Below the pieces are notes generated by a model that saw nothing but the letters and a program-made list of their open reading frames with translations, was not told where the DNA came from and made no database searches. A stretch of DNA of 64,000 nt, from contig NC_084480.1 in NCBI RefSeq assembly GCF_030035675.1, positions 7,011,001 to 7,075,000 of the forward strand. Direction: 5' to 3'. Source of the DNA: Rhineura floridana. Taxonomy: Eukaryota; Chordata; Lepidosauria; Squamata; Rhineuridae. Made by a program: the position numbers and the translations under genes. Numbering within the stretch: position 1 is the stretch's first letter; each line of letters opens with the position of its first letter. Below, one piece after another: positions 1 through 9,418 of this stretch.

Positions 1-305
1 CCCAGACACAAAGTAACAATAAGCCAGAAGTAGACTAAGGCAAAGTCCCCAGGCAATATTGTGAAATAGGGAGTGGCTGGTGGTGCCGCCTAGCAGTGGG
101 ATCTTGCGAGATCTGTGCTAGAGCCAGTGAGAGAACAAATAAAACCCAGGATCCTCACTGGAGGGACCTGACAGGAGGTGGCAGCAGGTGGGATCCTCAC
201 ACTAGACCCCTTCCTTTTTTGGGAGCCAGGTCCCAGCAGTGTCCCTACTGTATGTCTCCAGCATCCTACAAGCTAATAAACACGAAAAAGGTATGTGCTG
301 TCCCT
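1..305. other. Unassigned sequence at window start
   Basis: No gene or repeat was recognised. The short open frame at 96-308 has no domain and no codon pattern suggesting coding use. Confidence 0.4.
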
Positions 306-445
306 TGAGAAGAGTTTTCTAACATTCTTCCTTGTCCTTTCCTGCTGCTTGGAGCCAATCAGAGTGAACGGAAATGAGTCAACTGTTCAATAGCTAATAC
401 ACTCCCCTTTCATGCTAATTCACTCCTAGGGACATCTGTTGTTGT
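306..445 (-). repeat. Partial copy of CCAAT-bearing palindromic repeat (family D)
   Basis: It matches the reverse complement of 44394-44535 over about 140 bases, including the GGAGCCAATCAG block and a CTCCCCTTTCATGCTAATT-type block. The 44 kb copy is a fuller palindrome. It is probably a non-autonomous DNA transposon; the family was not identified. Confidence 0.6.
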
Positions 446-904
446 GGGAGAAGGCCTTAACAAGGATCTCACTCTCAACCCAACACTGAAAAAAGGGGGA
501 GGGGGAAGATGAGAATCCTGATGATAGCATCCCATCTACATCATCAAGCAGTTTGGTAGCAGCAGGGAGGAAAGGTGTAGACACTGAATTGAGTAATTCA
601 AGCAATATCTCTGCTAGTAAAAAAGGACAGTCAAATGGTGACAGTGACAGAGAGGCAGAAAGCAATGTTCAAGTCTGGCCAGATTATTCTATAAACTTAG
701 AAGGGAGCATGGGTGCGACTATCATGAAGGGACCTGCACTTCTGAATTTGCCACTACACTACTGTAAGAGTTACTTGCCACACCCTCATCCCTGCTCTTT
801 TTTTCCATGTGGCCATTATAGGCTTCCTTCCCTTTGCAACTGTCTCGCTGCCCTAGTGGGGAGCAATTTGATTCAGTTTGCTTCAGGCTAGCCTACCTAA
901 TTCA
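446..904. other. Unassigned sequence
   Basis: No recognised element. The two overlapping open frames (426-665 minus, 553-891 plus) are serine-rich shadows without domain features. Confidence 0.35.
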
Positions 905-1290
905 CACTTTCTGAAACAATATGAGAACCAAAACACAGCTTATTTCAAAATTCAAATTCCTCTGAATATTTGCAATGTAGTTCCCCAGCCAAGTTAAGGT
1001 ATACAAAAATACATTTACTGGGGCAAAGTGTCCATAAAAATGCACATATTGGTGAAATTGAAGTGCAAATATGCATCATTTTAGGGGCAATTGCTTTGTG
1101 AAAATGTGTATATTGGGCAAAATTGCACACAAACTCCTATTAGGAGAAATTTGCGCTAAAATACTGATGAATTTTCACAAGATTTCAGAAAAGTAAATAA
1201 ATGAATCACAAACTGATGTGGAATATGAAGAACTGAAGTTACGACTGGAGAAATGGAGAGAAACCAAAATTGACCAAGAAAGCTAGAATA
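905..1290 (+). repeat. AT-rich interspersed repeat, family A
   Basis: It shares with copies at 10.86, 13.72, 15.4 and 29.8 kb the order: CTTTCNGAAACAATATGAGA, then several ~32-base blocks of the form TATTAG-GGAAAAT-TGCATA, then CACAAACTGATGTGGAA and AAACTGA. No protein is encoded. Family unidentified. Confidence 0.6.
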
Positions 1291-1319
1291 AATTCTTATT
1301 CATCTCTCCTGGAATGCAA

Positions 1320-1490
1320 AGGGCTGGGAATGACCCTGTTGGAAACCCTGGAGAGCTGCTGCCAATCAGTGTAGACAATACTGAGCTAGATGGACCAATG
1401 GCTCAGCATAAGACAGTTTCATATGAGCAGAGAAACATAGGAAGCTGCCTTCAGACTGTTGGTCTATCTAGCTCACCTCTTTGCCCATTG
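1320..1490. repeat. Two tRNA-SINE (family S1) tails, tail to tail
   Basis: A plus-strand S1 tail at 1336-1412 (GTAGACAATACTGAGCTAGA) is followed at about 1437-1480 by a minus-strand S1 tail (ATAGGAAGCTGCCTTCAGAC). Both lack the tRNA head, so these are fragments of two insertions in opposite orientation. Confidence 0.6.
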
Positions 1491-1504
1491 CCCTGGCATT
1501 TGAT

Positions 1505-1625
1505 GCCTGAGATGTAAATATTTAGGACCCACCCTATTTTTGTGTTGTTGTGATTTTAAGTTGTTTTAAATTGTTGTAATGATTTATTTTAAACTGTTGC
1601 AACCTGCCCTGAGATCTTAGGGAGA
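1505..1625 (+). mobile_element. L2-like LINE 3' end fragment
   Basis: A T-rich 3' UTR (TTTTAAGTTGTTTTAAATTG) ends in the squamate L2-like motif AACCTGCCCTGAGATCTTAGG. No coding part is retained. Confidence 0.45.
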
Positions 1626-1739
1626 AGAGCAAGAAATTTTACACTTGTAAAAGACACTAAAATGGGCTTAGGATTCAGCATTTTGGACTGCCAGGCATGA
1701 GGCCACCTGGGGAGTCGGACATCCTCCCAGCAGCCTGGG

Positions 1740-1829
1740 CAGGTGGACCAGCTCATCACCAACAAGGGCCATGTGGAGGTGGAGAGGGACAACTTGGCCG
1801 ATGACATTATGCACTTCCAAGAAAAGAAG
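1740..1829 (+). pseudogene. VIM-like: Vimentin-like (type III intermediate filament) fragment
   Basis: About 30 codons in one frame read [20 protein letters not shown] and continue DDIMHFQEK. Vimentin coil 1 has [20 protein letters not shown] then EDIMRLREK, so roughly 20 of 29 residues agree, including the family-typical VEVERDNLA block. Desmin and GFAP fit less well. Neither flank continues the rod domain, and the frame runs to a stop at 1857-1859. The fragment lies between two L2-like LINE tails, which fits a decayed retrocopy caught in repeat DNA. The matching part of vimentin lies in one exon as remembered, so intron loss cannot be tested here. The identification comes from memory of the protein sequence. 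Confidence 0.6.
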
Positions 1830-1884
1830 GGATGTCTCTCCTATGACCACGTCTGCTGAGGTAACTGTGCATCATTTGAAAACA

Positions 1885-2124
1885 AAGAAAACACTGTTTT
1901 TGTTGTGATTTTTTTAAACTTTATTCTTGTTGCATTGTCCTTGTATTTGCATTGTTCTTGTTGCATTGCATTTTTACTGTATATTTTTTACTGGTTATTT
2001 CTTATGTAATTTGTTTTTTGGTAATCTGTTTTAATATGTTGTTCACCACTTTGGGAGTCTTTTGGCCAAAAAGTGGTATATAAATAAAGTATAAACTAAA
2101 CATCATCATCATCATCATCATCAT
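1885..2124 (+). mobile_element. L2-like LINE 3' end with (ATC)n tail
   Basis: A T-rich 3' UTR runs to CACCACTTTGGGAGTCTTTT and AGTGGTATATAAATAAAGTA, then ends in (ATC)8 at 2101-2124. The same 3' UTR style recurs at 16.5, 32.3, 34.6 and 46.7 kb. The terminal trinucleotide run probably marks the element's end. Confidence 0.6.
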
Positions 2125-2130
2125 GATAAC

Positions 2131-2262
2131 AACTCAGTATTGGCCACACTGATTGGCAACAGCTCTCCAGGGTTCCAGGCAACCATCCCAGCCCTACCTT
2201 GAGATGATGGGGACCTTCTGCATGCAAAGCAGATGTTCTGCCACTGAGCTATGACCTTCCCC
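2131..2262 (-). repeat. tRNA-derived SINE S1, partial
   Basis: Reverse-complement S1 body: CACTGATTGGCAACAGCTCT, GGGTTCCAGGCAACC, then CAAAGCAGATGTTCTGCCAC ending in GAGCTATGACC, the complement of the tRNA A-box region. The B-box is degraded. Confidence 0.7.
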
Positions 2263-2380
2263 CTTCCTCTGTTCATCCTCTGCTTTGGGGCTTCCAAAAG
2301 GCATCCGGTTGGTCACTGTGGGTAACAGAATGCCGGTTGAGATGAACCTCTGCTCTGTTTTAGCTGGGTTCTTCTTATGT

Positions 2381-2860
2381 TTAGCCTCTGACAACCATAC
2401 TGATTAATTCCCCAAAGAAGATATTTGAAAAGCAAAGAAGAATCTGTACCTAAAGATGAGACTTAGTCTAATCAGCACCTGTTTGCATCAATGAGTGGAG
2501 CTTCAGGAGCCAGAGCTGACCTGGTCTTAAACCAGACTCTTTAGCCTCTGACAACCATACTGATTAATTCCCCAAAGAAGATATTTGAAAAGCAAAGAAG
2601 AATCTGTACCTAAAGATGAGACTTAGTCTAATCAGCACCTGTTTGCATCAATGAGTGGAGCTTCAGGAGCCAGAGCTGACCTGGTCTTAAACCGGACTCT
2701 TTAGCCTCTGACAACCATACTGATTAATTCCCCAAAGAAGATATTTGAAAAGCAAAGAAGAATCTGTACCTAAAGATGAGACTTAGTCTAATCAGCACCT
2801 GTTTGCATCAAGGAGTGGAGCTTCAGGAGCCAGAGCTGACCTGGTCTTAAACCGGACTCT
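2381..2860. repeat. Tandem array, 3 x 160 bp
   Basis: Three head-to-tail 160-base units start at 2381, 2541 and 2701, each with TTAGCCTCTGACAACCATAC. Comparing every block, I see one varying base in the CAATGAGTGGAG segment (third copy has CAAGGAGTGGAG) and one in ACCAGACTCT (first copy) against ACCGGACTCT. The near identity means the duplication is recent or being homogenised. The unit matches no other repeat in the window and encodes nothing recognisable. It could be a satellite seed or a minisatellite whose true copy number the assembly collapsed. Confidence 0.95.
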
Positions 2861-3232
2861 TCTTACAACCCCACATACTCCCAACATATCATCCAAACCA
2901 TCCACTCCAACAATAAACGGTTCTGAGATGGTAGGCAAGCTATTTCTCCTACATTTGTTTTTTTTTTTTGGAAAAAAATGATCGCTGCCTAGTGTTCTCC
3001 CTTTCCATTTGCGCAGCAGAAAAACCGAAAGTAAGAAGAATATTATTGTTGAACGCTACCCCGCCGTTCTCTCCCAAATCTCTTCTAATTGCTTCTGGCT
3101 GGACAGGGAAAATCAAGTGTTACAAATGGAGAGAAATTTCACTCAGTTCCAATCATGATACAAAATTGAGTTTTACGTCCGGGAGTGAATCACTGGAGCC
3201 TTGCAAAGATATTAAAATGAATCAATATGAGT

Positions 3233-3290
3233 GGAATAGGTGTGTGTGTGCTTGCACGTGTGTGTGTGTGCGTGCGTGTGCACACCCAAC
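3233..3290. repeat. Impure (TG)n microsatellite
   Basis: Runs of GTGTGTGTG interrupted by CTTGCACG and CGTGCGTG. It explains the cysteine/valine-rich open frames on both strands here. Confidence 0.8.
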
Positions 3291-3309
3291 TGGGGCTCGT
3301 ACTTTGGGA

Positions 3310-3388
3310 CAACTGGGCCAAGCAAGCAAACCCAGCCCTGGGCTCTTACTGGGAGGAAGGGTGGGATATAAATCTAATAAATAAATAG
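3310..3388 (+). mobile_element. L2-like LINE terminal tail
   Basis: GGGCTCTTACTGGGAGGAAG GGTGGGATATAAATC followed by TAATAAATAAATA. The same terminus ends the L2-like copies at 34.8, 42.8 and 56.7 kb, and its complement starts those at 24.9 and 55.5 kb. Confidence 0.7.
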
Positions 3389-3389
3389 A

Positions 3390-4261
3390 ATGGTTCCCTG
3401 TCCTACATGAAACATCAAACAAGATTTATCCAAATTAGTGGCTTTTGTCTCTCTCTCTCTGATTATCTAGCTGCCGTGAACAGGTGAACTGTGCCTACAA
3501 CTGTTGTTTTGTATATCCTTGTATTATTTTTTAAAAGAAAAATAATAATGAACACTTTCTGGCTTCGATGGTCCTGCAATTTGTACAGTAAATTAGGTTT
3601 AATTTGCCCTGAATACTACTGCGTTTCTCAAATGGTTCCAAGCAACACAAGGCGCACAAGTGAAATACAGCCGGGAGGAAAGGGAGCAGGCTGTGCTCTC
3701 CAGCTAGCCTGTAATCTTTCACTCTGTTCATTTGTCAGAACTAGGGATGAGCCACATTGAGCCACCTGAGGAATGCCTCTAGTCACATCAGAATGCTTTC
3801 CCCTTCCCTTCAAACTCATCAGATGGTTTCTGCCCAAGCAGCAACCTCTGCTCATTCAACAAATCCATGCTATTAGGCACGAGAGCAAAGTAGAACTTCC
3901 AGATACAGAAACAGTCTATCTCTACGAGTACCAGACGCTGGGGAAGAAAGAAAACCGTGAAAGTCATCACCTCTGCTTGTGAGTGTCCAGAGAACTTTGG
4001 ATGGCAGCTGCTGAGAACAGAACACTTTGTGGACCTTGGACTGATCCCAGGATATGGTAAGAATGCGGGGATGTTCACCCAATACATTCATCGAGTGTAC
4101 AGTCTGCATACGCAAATGGATAAGCACTACAGTTATCCACATGCAACTTTCAGCATGTGTAGGGCCCATGCATCTACGCACACAATAGTGAAGTATACAC
4201 TCTGTCACGCAAACACTTGTATAGAGTCAGCATGTGTGTGCTGTTCTGAACAAGCCTCGTA
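3390..4261. other. Unassigned, probably unique sequence
   Basis: No recognised repeat. Overlapping open frames at 3773-3982 (+) and 3788-4208 (-) have no domain, signal peptide or membrane segment that suggests a gene. Confidence 0.35.
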
Positions 4262-4500
4262 AGAATGTATGAAATCTCCTGCTGGATCAGGCCGGCATTC
4301 CATTGTCACAATGGCCAATCAAAGGCTCCAATGGGAAGCCCACAAGCAGGACCCGAGTGCAACAGCACTCTCCCTACTTAAGATTCCCAGCTGTTGGCAT
4401 TCAGAGGCATACTGGCTTCCAGAGTGGAGGTAGAAGGTAGCCATTGTGGCTAGTAACCACTGATAGCCTTATCCTCCATGAACGGGGTAGCTATGTGTCC
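4262..4500 (-). mobile_element. CR1-like LINE (family K) 3' end
   Basis: The complement of the family K tail: CTGCTGGATCAGGCC, then ATGGCCAATCAAAGGC, AAGCAGGACCCGAGTGCAAC, and GTGGCTAGTAACCACTGATA. The reference copy is 52355-52985, where the adjoining C-terminal ORF survives. Confidence 0.75.
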
Positions 4501-4644
4501 TACTTTACAGTGCACAGTCTTCTATTTGAAGCAATGTCAGGGGCAGTAGTTTTCTGTTTGAAGGTGGCTCCTATTTGAAGGGCTGCCTGTCCGAGTGTGG
4601 TTTCAAGGCAAAGAACCATAGGAAGGTTTAAGAGGGAGCGATGT

Positions 4645-4955
4645 CTTGAAGTTGCCCATCAACAGTTACCACCTCGACTGCAGACTTACCAAACACACAG
4701 GTCACCTGGTGCAAGCCTTCCTCGCTATGGTGAGATTTGTTGCATTTCTATGAGAGTCTTGGACTACGACCTGGGAGACCAGGGTTCGAATCCCCACACA
4801 GCCATGAAGCTCACTGGGTGACCTTGGGCCAGTCACTGCCTCTCAGCCTCAGAGGAAGGCAATGGTAAACCCCCTCTGAATACAACTTACCATGAAAGCC
4901 CTATTCGTAGGGTCGCCATAAGTCGGGATCGACTTGAAGGCAGTCCATCAATTAT
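4645..4955 (+). repeat. Chimeric CORE-SINE (S2) with extra 5' module
   Basis: The right part is a standard S2: GGTTCGAATCC B-box, MIR-like core GTGACCTTGGGCCAGTCAC, and a 3' part ending GTCGCCATAAGTCGGGATCG that resembles the BovB 3' end. In place of the normal tRNA head (compare 42030 downwards) there is about 110 bases from TTGAAGTTGCCC to GCATTTCTATGAGAG. The same module joined to S2 at the same point occurs on the minus strand at 26712-27022. Shared module and junction imply that the fusion itself was copied. Confidence 0.8.
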
Positions 4956-6260
4956 TTCTAAATTTGTATCTATTAGGGCTGTGCACATCCAACACCCTTC
5001 TACGTGGGGCCTGATCCACCACTTTGGATCATCCCCGATCTGACCTGGGATGGTTCAGGGCTGATCTGAGAAATAGTCCCTGAATTCATACAGCTAGCCC
5101 TAGCCCTAATTAAACATGTGGTCATGAGGGGGAAGGTCAGCAGCGGGGCTGGGAGTTCAGCAATGCTTATCTGGCTTCCCAACATCGGGTGTCGTGGCCG
5201 GTTACCGAGAGGAGGAGGGGAAGGAGCAGGGAGTGGTGGGTTGGCTCTGCTGCTGTGCCTGCATCAAGCTCCCCACTGCTTCCCCCTTCCTCCTTTTGTT
5301 AAGTGTCAGCAATGTGTGGCATTGGGAAGCCAGATAAACACCATGCCATATGGAACACCCCCTCTCCCCACTGGCTGCTACTGAAATTTAACCCATGGGA
5401 AGGGAAGGGAAGAGGGGAAGGGATTCCCAGGACAGTTGCTTGAGTAGTGCATTTAACCTCCCTGGCTGCAGCTCAATGGGTATCACGCACTGTGTGCGCC
5501 TCTCTGTCATTACAACTTGAGAAACACTGTAATAGAGAGTAAGCCCTATTGGACTCAATGGGACTTGATTCTGGGGCAGGAGTTCTGTTGGCACGTGCTG
5601 TTGTTCAGCCAGATCGATTGCATGCTTACTTGAAAGGAAGTCCCATCAAGACAAGGTATTTTTAAAAGAAATTGCTACTGGGTGTGCAGTTTTTTTCATT
5701 CAAATGGCTTGCATGTGGAAGCCTTTCTAACATGTGCAAGCCCTGATATTTGGATTGAGGCAAAAGTTATTCAAACTTAACACACACACACAGCCTGCCC
5801 CATGCCCTGGTGCTCCCCTTCCACGATTCACGGCAGGATTGCTGCCATGAATTGTGTGGCAAGAGCTCCGAAGCCCCTGCCATTTCCTTGATTCTTCAAC
5901 CTACCTTTCTCGGTTGTTGTGCGGCTGCGCGGACAGCGCTGCCCTTAACCAAGATGGCGGCAGAGGTTTCCCTAAGGGGCTGAAGCCTCTGTCGCCATCT
6001 TGGCTCATGGCTGGGATGCACTCTTTTAGTGAGGTGGGCTCACCCATCTTATTGGATTGTTGGATGAGCATTTTAGGAAATTTACATACTTTTTGAAAAT
6101 GGCTTTTAATTGATTTTACCTGTTTGCATTTTGTCTTTTTTCTTGTTGCTTTGAGACTACTTTATATATATATATATATAAAGTGACTAGCAAATGCAAA
6201 CAACAATCATTTGACAAATTCAGCAAAACAGTATTGAACACAATACTGTGTATCCAACTA
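4956..6260. other. Mostly unassigned; inverted repeat and short MITE piece
   Basis: GCTTATCTGGCTTCCCAA (5164-5181) recurs inverted as TTGGGAAGCCAGATAAAC (near 5321-5338). A half-copy of palindromic family M4 lies near 5536-5575 (GTAAGCCCTATTGGACTCAA). A hairpin at 5949-6003 is listed separately. No gene was seen. Confidence 0.45.
5949..6003. promoter_or_regulatory. Inverted pair of YY1-like motifs forming a hairpin
   Basis: CCAAGATGGCGGCAGAGG (5949-5966) faces its complement CCTCTGTCGCCATCTTGG (5986-6003) across a 19-base spacer. The stem is 18 bp with one mismatch. The left arm contains AAGATGGCGGC, the textbook YY1 consensus; the right arm has a one-base variant. Binding or function is inferred only. 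Confidence 0.5.
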
Positions 6261-7194
6261 ATTAATGAATGTCCATTAATTTTAATGGATCTACTCTGAG
6301 CAGAACCAATGTTGGGTGCACTTCATATACCATTTCTTCCTGTTTTATGCCTTTCTTACTGTACTCCATGGAAAATGTGAAAAGAGCTAAGAATTCCCCC
6401 TTTCCTTTCTTTCGACAATCCCTTCACAGCCTGGCATCTCCACATTCTTTTTTCCTTTCCATCCCCGCATTTCTACCACCTTTTCCCCTCCCTCCCCCCA
6501 CCATCTTCCTCTCTGCAGGGGGATCTTTCTCCCTAGCTGTCACAATGCTGCACCATGGCGTAAAATGTGGCCTGCTTGCTTTGGCATTATCAGCACAACC
6601 CTCCATGGTAGTTTAAAAAGAAAGTATGTCAGTTATAAAAGATTTAGACAAGAAAACAATCATCACAGGACAGCACAGGACAGTCACAATCCCTCCCCCC
6701 CACATACACACGGACACATACTCACCCCTATTGAAATCATGATGGCAGTAAAATCTCCACAGAAAAGTACCAACCCCTCAAAGTATTGTTAAGAGAGGGG
6801 GAGGAAAATGTGGGGGTAGACAGGGTGAAGGGGGACCCCCATCCTACCCTCTCTTTCTGGCTTATAGTTTTCCCTATAATTACCAAGACTTCAAGGACAA
6901 AAATTACTCTTACAGCCTCAAGGTATCAGATCTGACCCAGTCTTTTTCACCTTGGGAGCAGGTTGGCGGGGGGGGGGATGATTTCTCAAGGCACCTGAAG
7001 TCCATAATTGTTGGCATCACTCACGCCCCTAGAGTAGCCCAGGCAGACGTTACGTATGCTATGATTATATCTCCCCCACATCCCAGTTTTCCAAGCCTCT
7101 GCTGATAGTTGTTGCCATGCAGACTCTTACTGCTTGGAACACATACACAAACAGGGGTGGCCCCTTTTATTTATACACTTCTACTAATAATAAT
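6261..7194. other. Unassigned sequence
   Basis: Contains a short M4-like piece near 6265-6310 (TTAATGGATCTACTCTGAGC), pyrimidine-rich sequence at 6395-6535 and a G-run at 6965-6977. No gene was recognised; the 6269-6616 frame is low-complexity. Confidence 0.35.
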
Positions 7195-7211
7195 CCCAGG
7201 GAATAGACCAA

Positions 7212-7325
7212 ACTTCACCAACCTGGTGCCCTCCTTCCATCTGTTTTGGACTACAGCTCCCATCAGCCCCAGCCAGCATGGCCAATGGTCAAAGATGATG
7301 GGAGTAGTAGTCCAGAACAGACCGA
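7212..7325. mobile_element. Short palindromic hAT-type element (M2/M6 group)
   Basis: CTTCACCAACCTGGTGCCCT leads into the shared core GGACTACAGCTCCCATCAGC, GCCAGCATGGCCAATGG and the inverted GATGGGAGTAGTAGTCC. Target duplications are not clear. No coding capacity. Confidence 0.65.
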
Positions 7326-7463
7326 GGGCATCTTGTTGCAGAATGTTGGAACAGACCATTGAAAACAAGCAGGGCCTAATCGGAAGGACATAGTAGATGT
7401 GACGTTATATGTCTGCCACTAATAGAACAGGAGAGACATATTTGGTTTTTTTCACCTTCTCAA

Positions 7464-7690
7464 CATAAGAACATAAGAAGAGCCTGCAGGACCAGGTTAA
7501 TGGCCCATATAGTCCAATATTCTATCCTCACAGTGGCCAAACAGTGGCCCACTGACAGCCTGCAAGCAGGACCTGAGTGCAAAAAGCACTCTCCCCTCCT
7601 GTGGCTTCCAGGAACTGGTAGTTGGAAGCATACTGTCTCCAACTATGGAGGCAAAGCATAGTCGTCATATTTTCTTCTCAGATTTTTCCA
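7464..7690 (-). mobile_element. CR1-like LINE (family K) 3' end
   Basis: Starts with the complement of the terminal ATGTTCTT repeat (ACATAAGAACATAAGAAGAG). It continues through GCAGGACCAGGTTAATGGCC and AAGCAGGACCTGAGTGCAAA to GGAAGCATACTGTCTCCAAC. Confidence 0.8.
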
Positions 7691-7890
7691 TACTTGCCCC
7701 ACTCTACTGAGGGCCAGTGGTACAGAGTAGGAAACAATGTTGCAATGGTCCATAGTGTCACCAGCCTCCTCCTGCTCTTCCTCGGGCCCGGAGTCGGCAC
7801 TGGCACATGTTCGGGGCCATGGCCTGGAGTTTGTGATGCGTTGATCTTTCCTCAATTAGCCATATTTCTTTTCCTAAACTAAAAATTGTT

Positions 7891-8033
7891 CCAAATGCTA
7901 TATAGCCCAGGATTAGCCTACCTGGTACCTTCCTGGTGTTGGTGACTACAATTCCCATCATCCAAATGCTATATAGCCCAGGATTAGCCTACCTGGTACC
8001 TTCCCGGTGTTGGGAGACTACAATTCTAACCAT
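7891..8033. repeat. Direct duplication, 71 bp period
   Basis: CCAAATGCTATATAGCCCAG starts at 7891 and again at 7962. The two units differ at only a few bases. The right copy runs on into M6-type core sequence (GACTACAATTCTAACCATCC), so the duplication probably involved the edge of a palindromic element. Confidence 0.85.
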
Positions 8034-8319
8034 CCCTGACCATTTGGCATGTCAGCTGGTGCTGACGGGAATTTGCAGTCCACAAGATCTGGAGGACGTC
8101 ATTGGCTATCCCTGCTGTAGCCTTTCCTTGTAAGGAAGGAACAAACCAATTTCTGTTTACACGGATGACACAGGCTTTATACTTTTATTTTTTTAAGAAA
8201 ATAAACAGAAATAATAATAATATAAAATCAGTTGGCTGAAAATATCAGTCAGAGTCAACTTCAGACCTTGAAATGTCCTCTGCTCAATTGCCTGTTGCTC
8301 TCGTATCTCTAGCAAATTA

Positions 8320-8500
8320 TATAGGAAGCTGCCTTAAACCAACTCAGATGTCTGGCCCATCTAGCTTAGTAGTGTCTACACTGACAGCCAGTGGCTCTCC
8401 AGGGTTTCAAACAGGGGGCATTCCCAGACCTACTTAGAGATGCCAGAGATTGAACCTGGAATCTTCTGAATGCAAAGCAGATCCTCTGCCACTGAGCATC
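8320..8500 (-). repeat. tRNA-derived SINE S1
   Basis: Nearly complete S1 in reverse: TATAGGAAGCTGCCTTAAAC tail, GTCTACACTGACAGCCAGTG, CTCTCCAGGGTTTCAAAC, then the B-box complement GATTGAACC and the A-box side CTCTGCCACTGAGCATC. Confidence 0.75.
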
Positions 8501-9418
8501 AGCCTTTTCCTCACTGTTCTGTTCCTAACTGGCTTGTATAATAGAAAGTCCCTGTGCTTTTCTTCCAAGTGTGCAACATCAAGGCTCTTCCTCAGACTGC
8601 CCCACCCTTTTGTACCTGAGGCAAGAGGAATGGCAGCTAGTCAGCCATTGGGGGGGGGAAGGCCCAACATAAATGTTTCCTAGCTTTTACAGATCCTGCT
8701 TTAGTTTCTTCTGCTCTCTCAACAAATTATGATTCAGAGTTCCCATTCTTGCAATGGTGGCCACATTGCCAGGCAAACAAGCAGCCAAGCGGTCCTAGGT
8801 GGCTATGGATAAAGACCATGTCCCCAAAGAGGTTACTGGGTTTAAATCATCAAAGAGAGCTGGCAGGATCATTTACAAATTAAAGGAAAGGGGACTGCGA
8901 GGGTTTGGCAGGGCACATAAATTATCGCAGTGAAGTCAGCTTAGGGGCCAATAATGGAGAGGGAGGAATTAAGTGGCATTAGAGAGGGGATGTGTTTTCC
9001 AATGATAACTAGAAAGAAAGGGGAAGCCAATGAGCAAGGGTTTCTTTTCTTCTTTTGGGCAGCCTTGGGATTGTGGAAGCATCAGTGGCATACTTGCACA
9101 CACTGACACAAAACCAAGGCAATGAAGGAAGGTGATGGCTACAAGCTAGACAAGTACCAGCGGGAGGCATGTCTTGGGTGGTGGGATGGGAAAGGTGATG
9201 GAATTTGTATTAGCTACTAACAGGTCTACTTACATTCCTAAGCAGTGCAGCAAAATTTGGTAGATCTTTGTATGTGTATGTAAATACTAGAGGCTGTGCC
9301 CCTGCACACCCCACTCACCAACAACAACCCCCAGCCACTCCCCACCTTCAAGGATTGTGATGAGTCACTACAAATCCTTCTATGGGGCTGCATGATGATG
9401 CTCATACTTATATATGTG
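8501..9418. other. Unassigned, largely unique sequence
   Basis: No repeat recognised from about 8690 to 9280. Purine-rich blocks (AGAAAGAAAGGGGAAGCC) are present. No gene evidence on either strand. Confidence 0.35.

Noticed and set aside
2381-2860. CRISPR-like array
   Set aside because: The 160-base units are contiguous, with no short repeats separated by unique spacers; the window is vertebrate in character.
3222-3422. Cys/His-rich small protein
   Set aside because: Translation of the impure (TG)n tract plus an L2-like tail.
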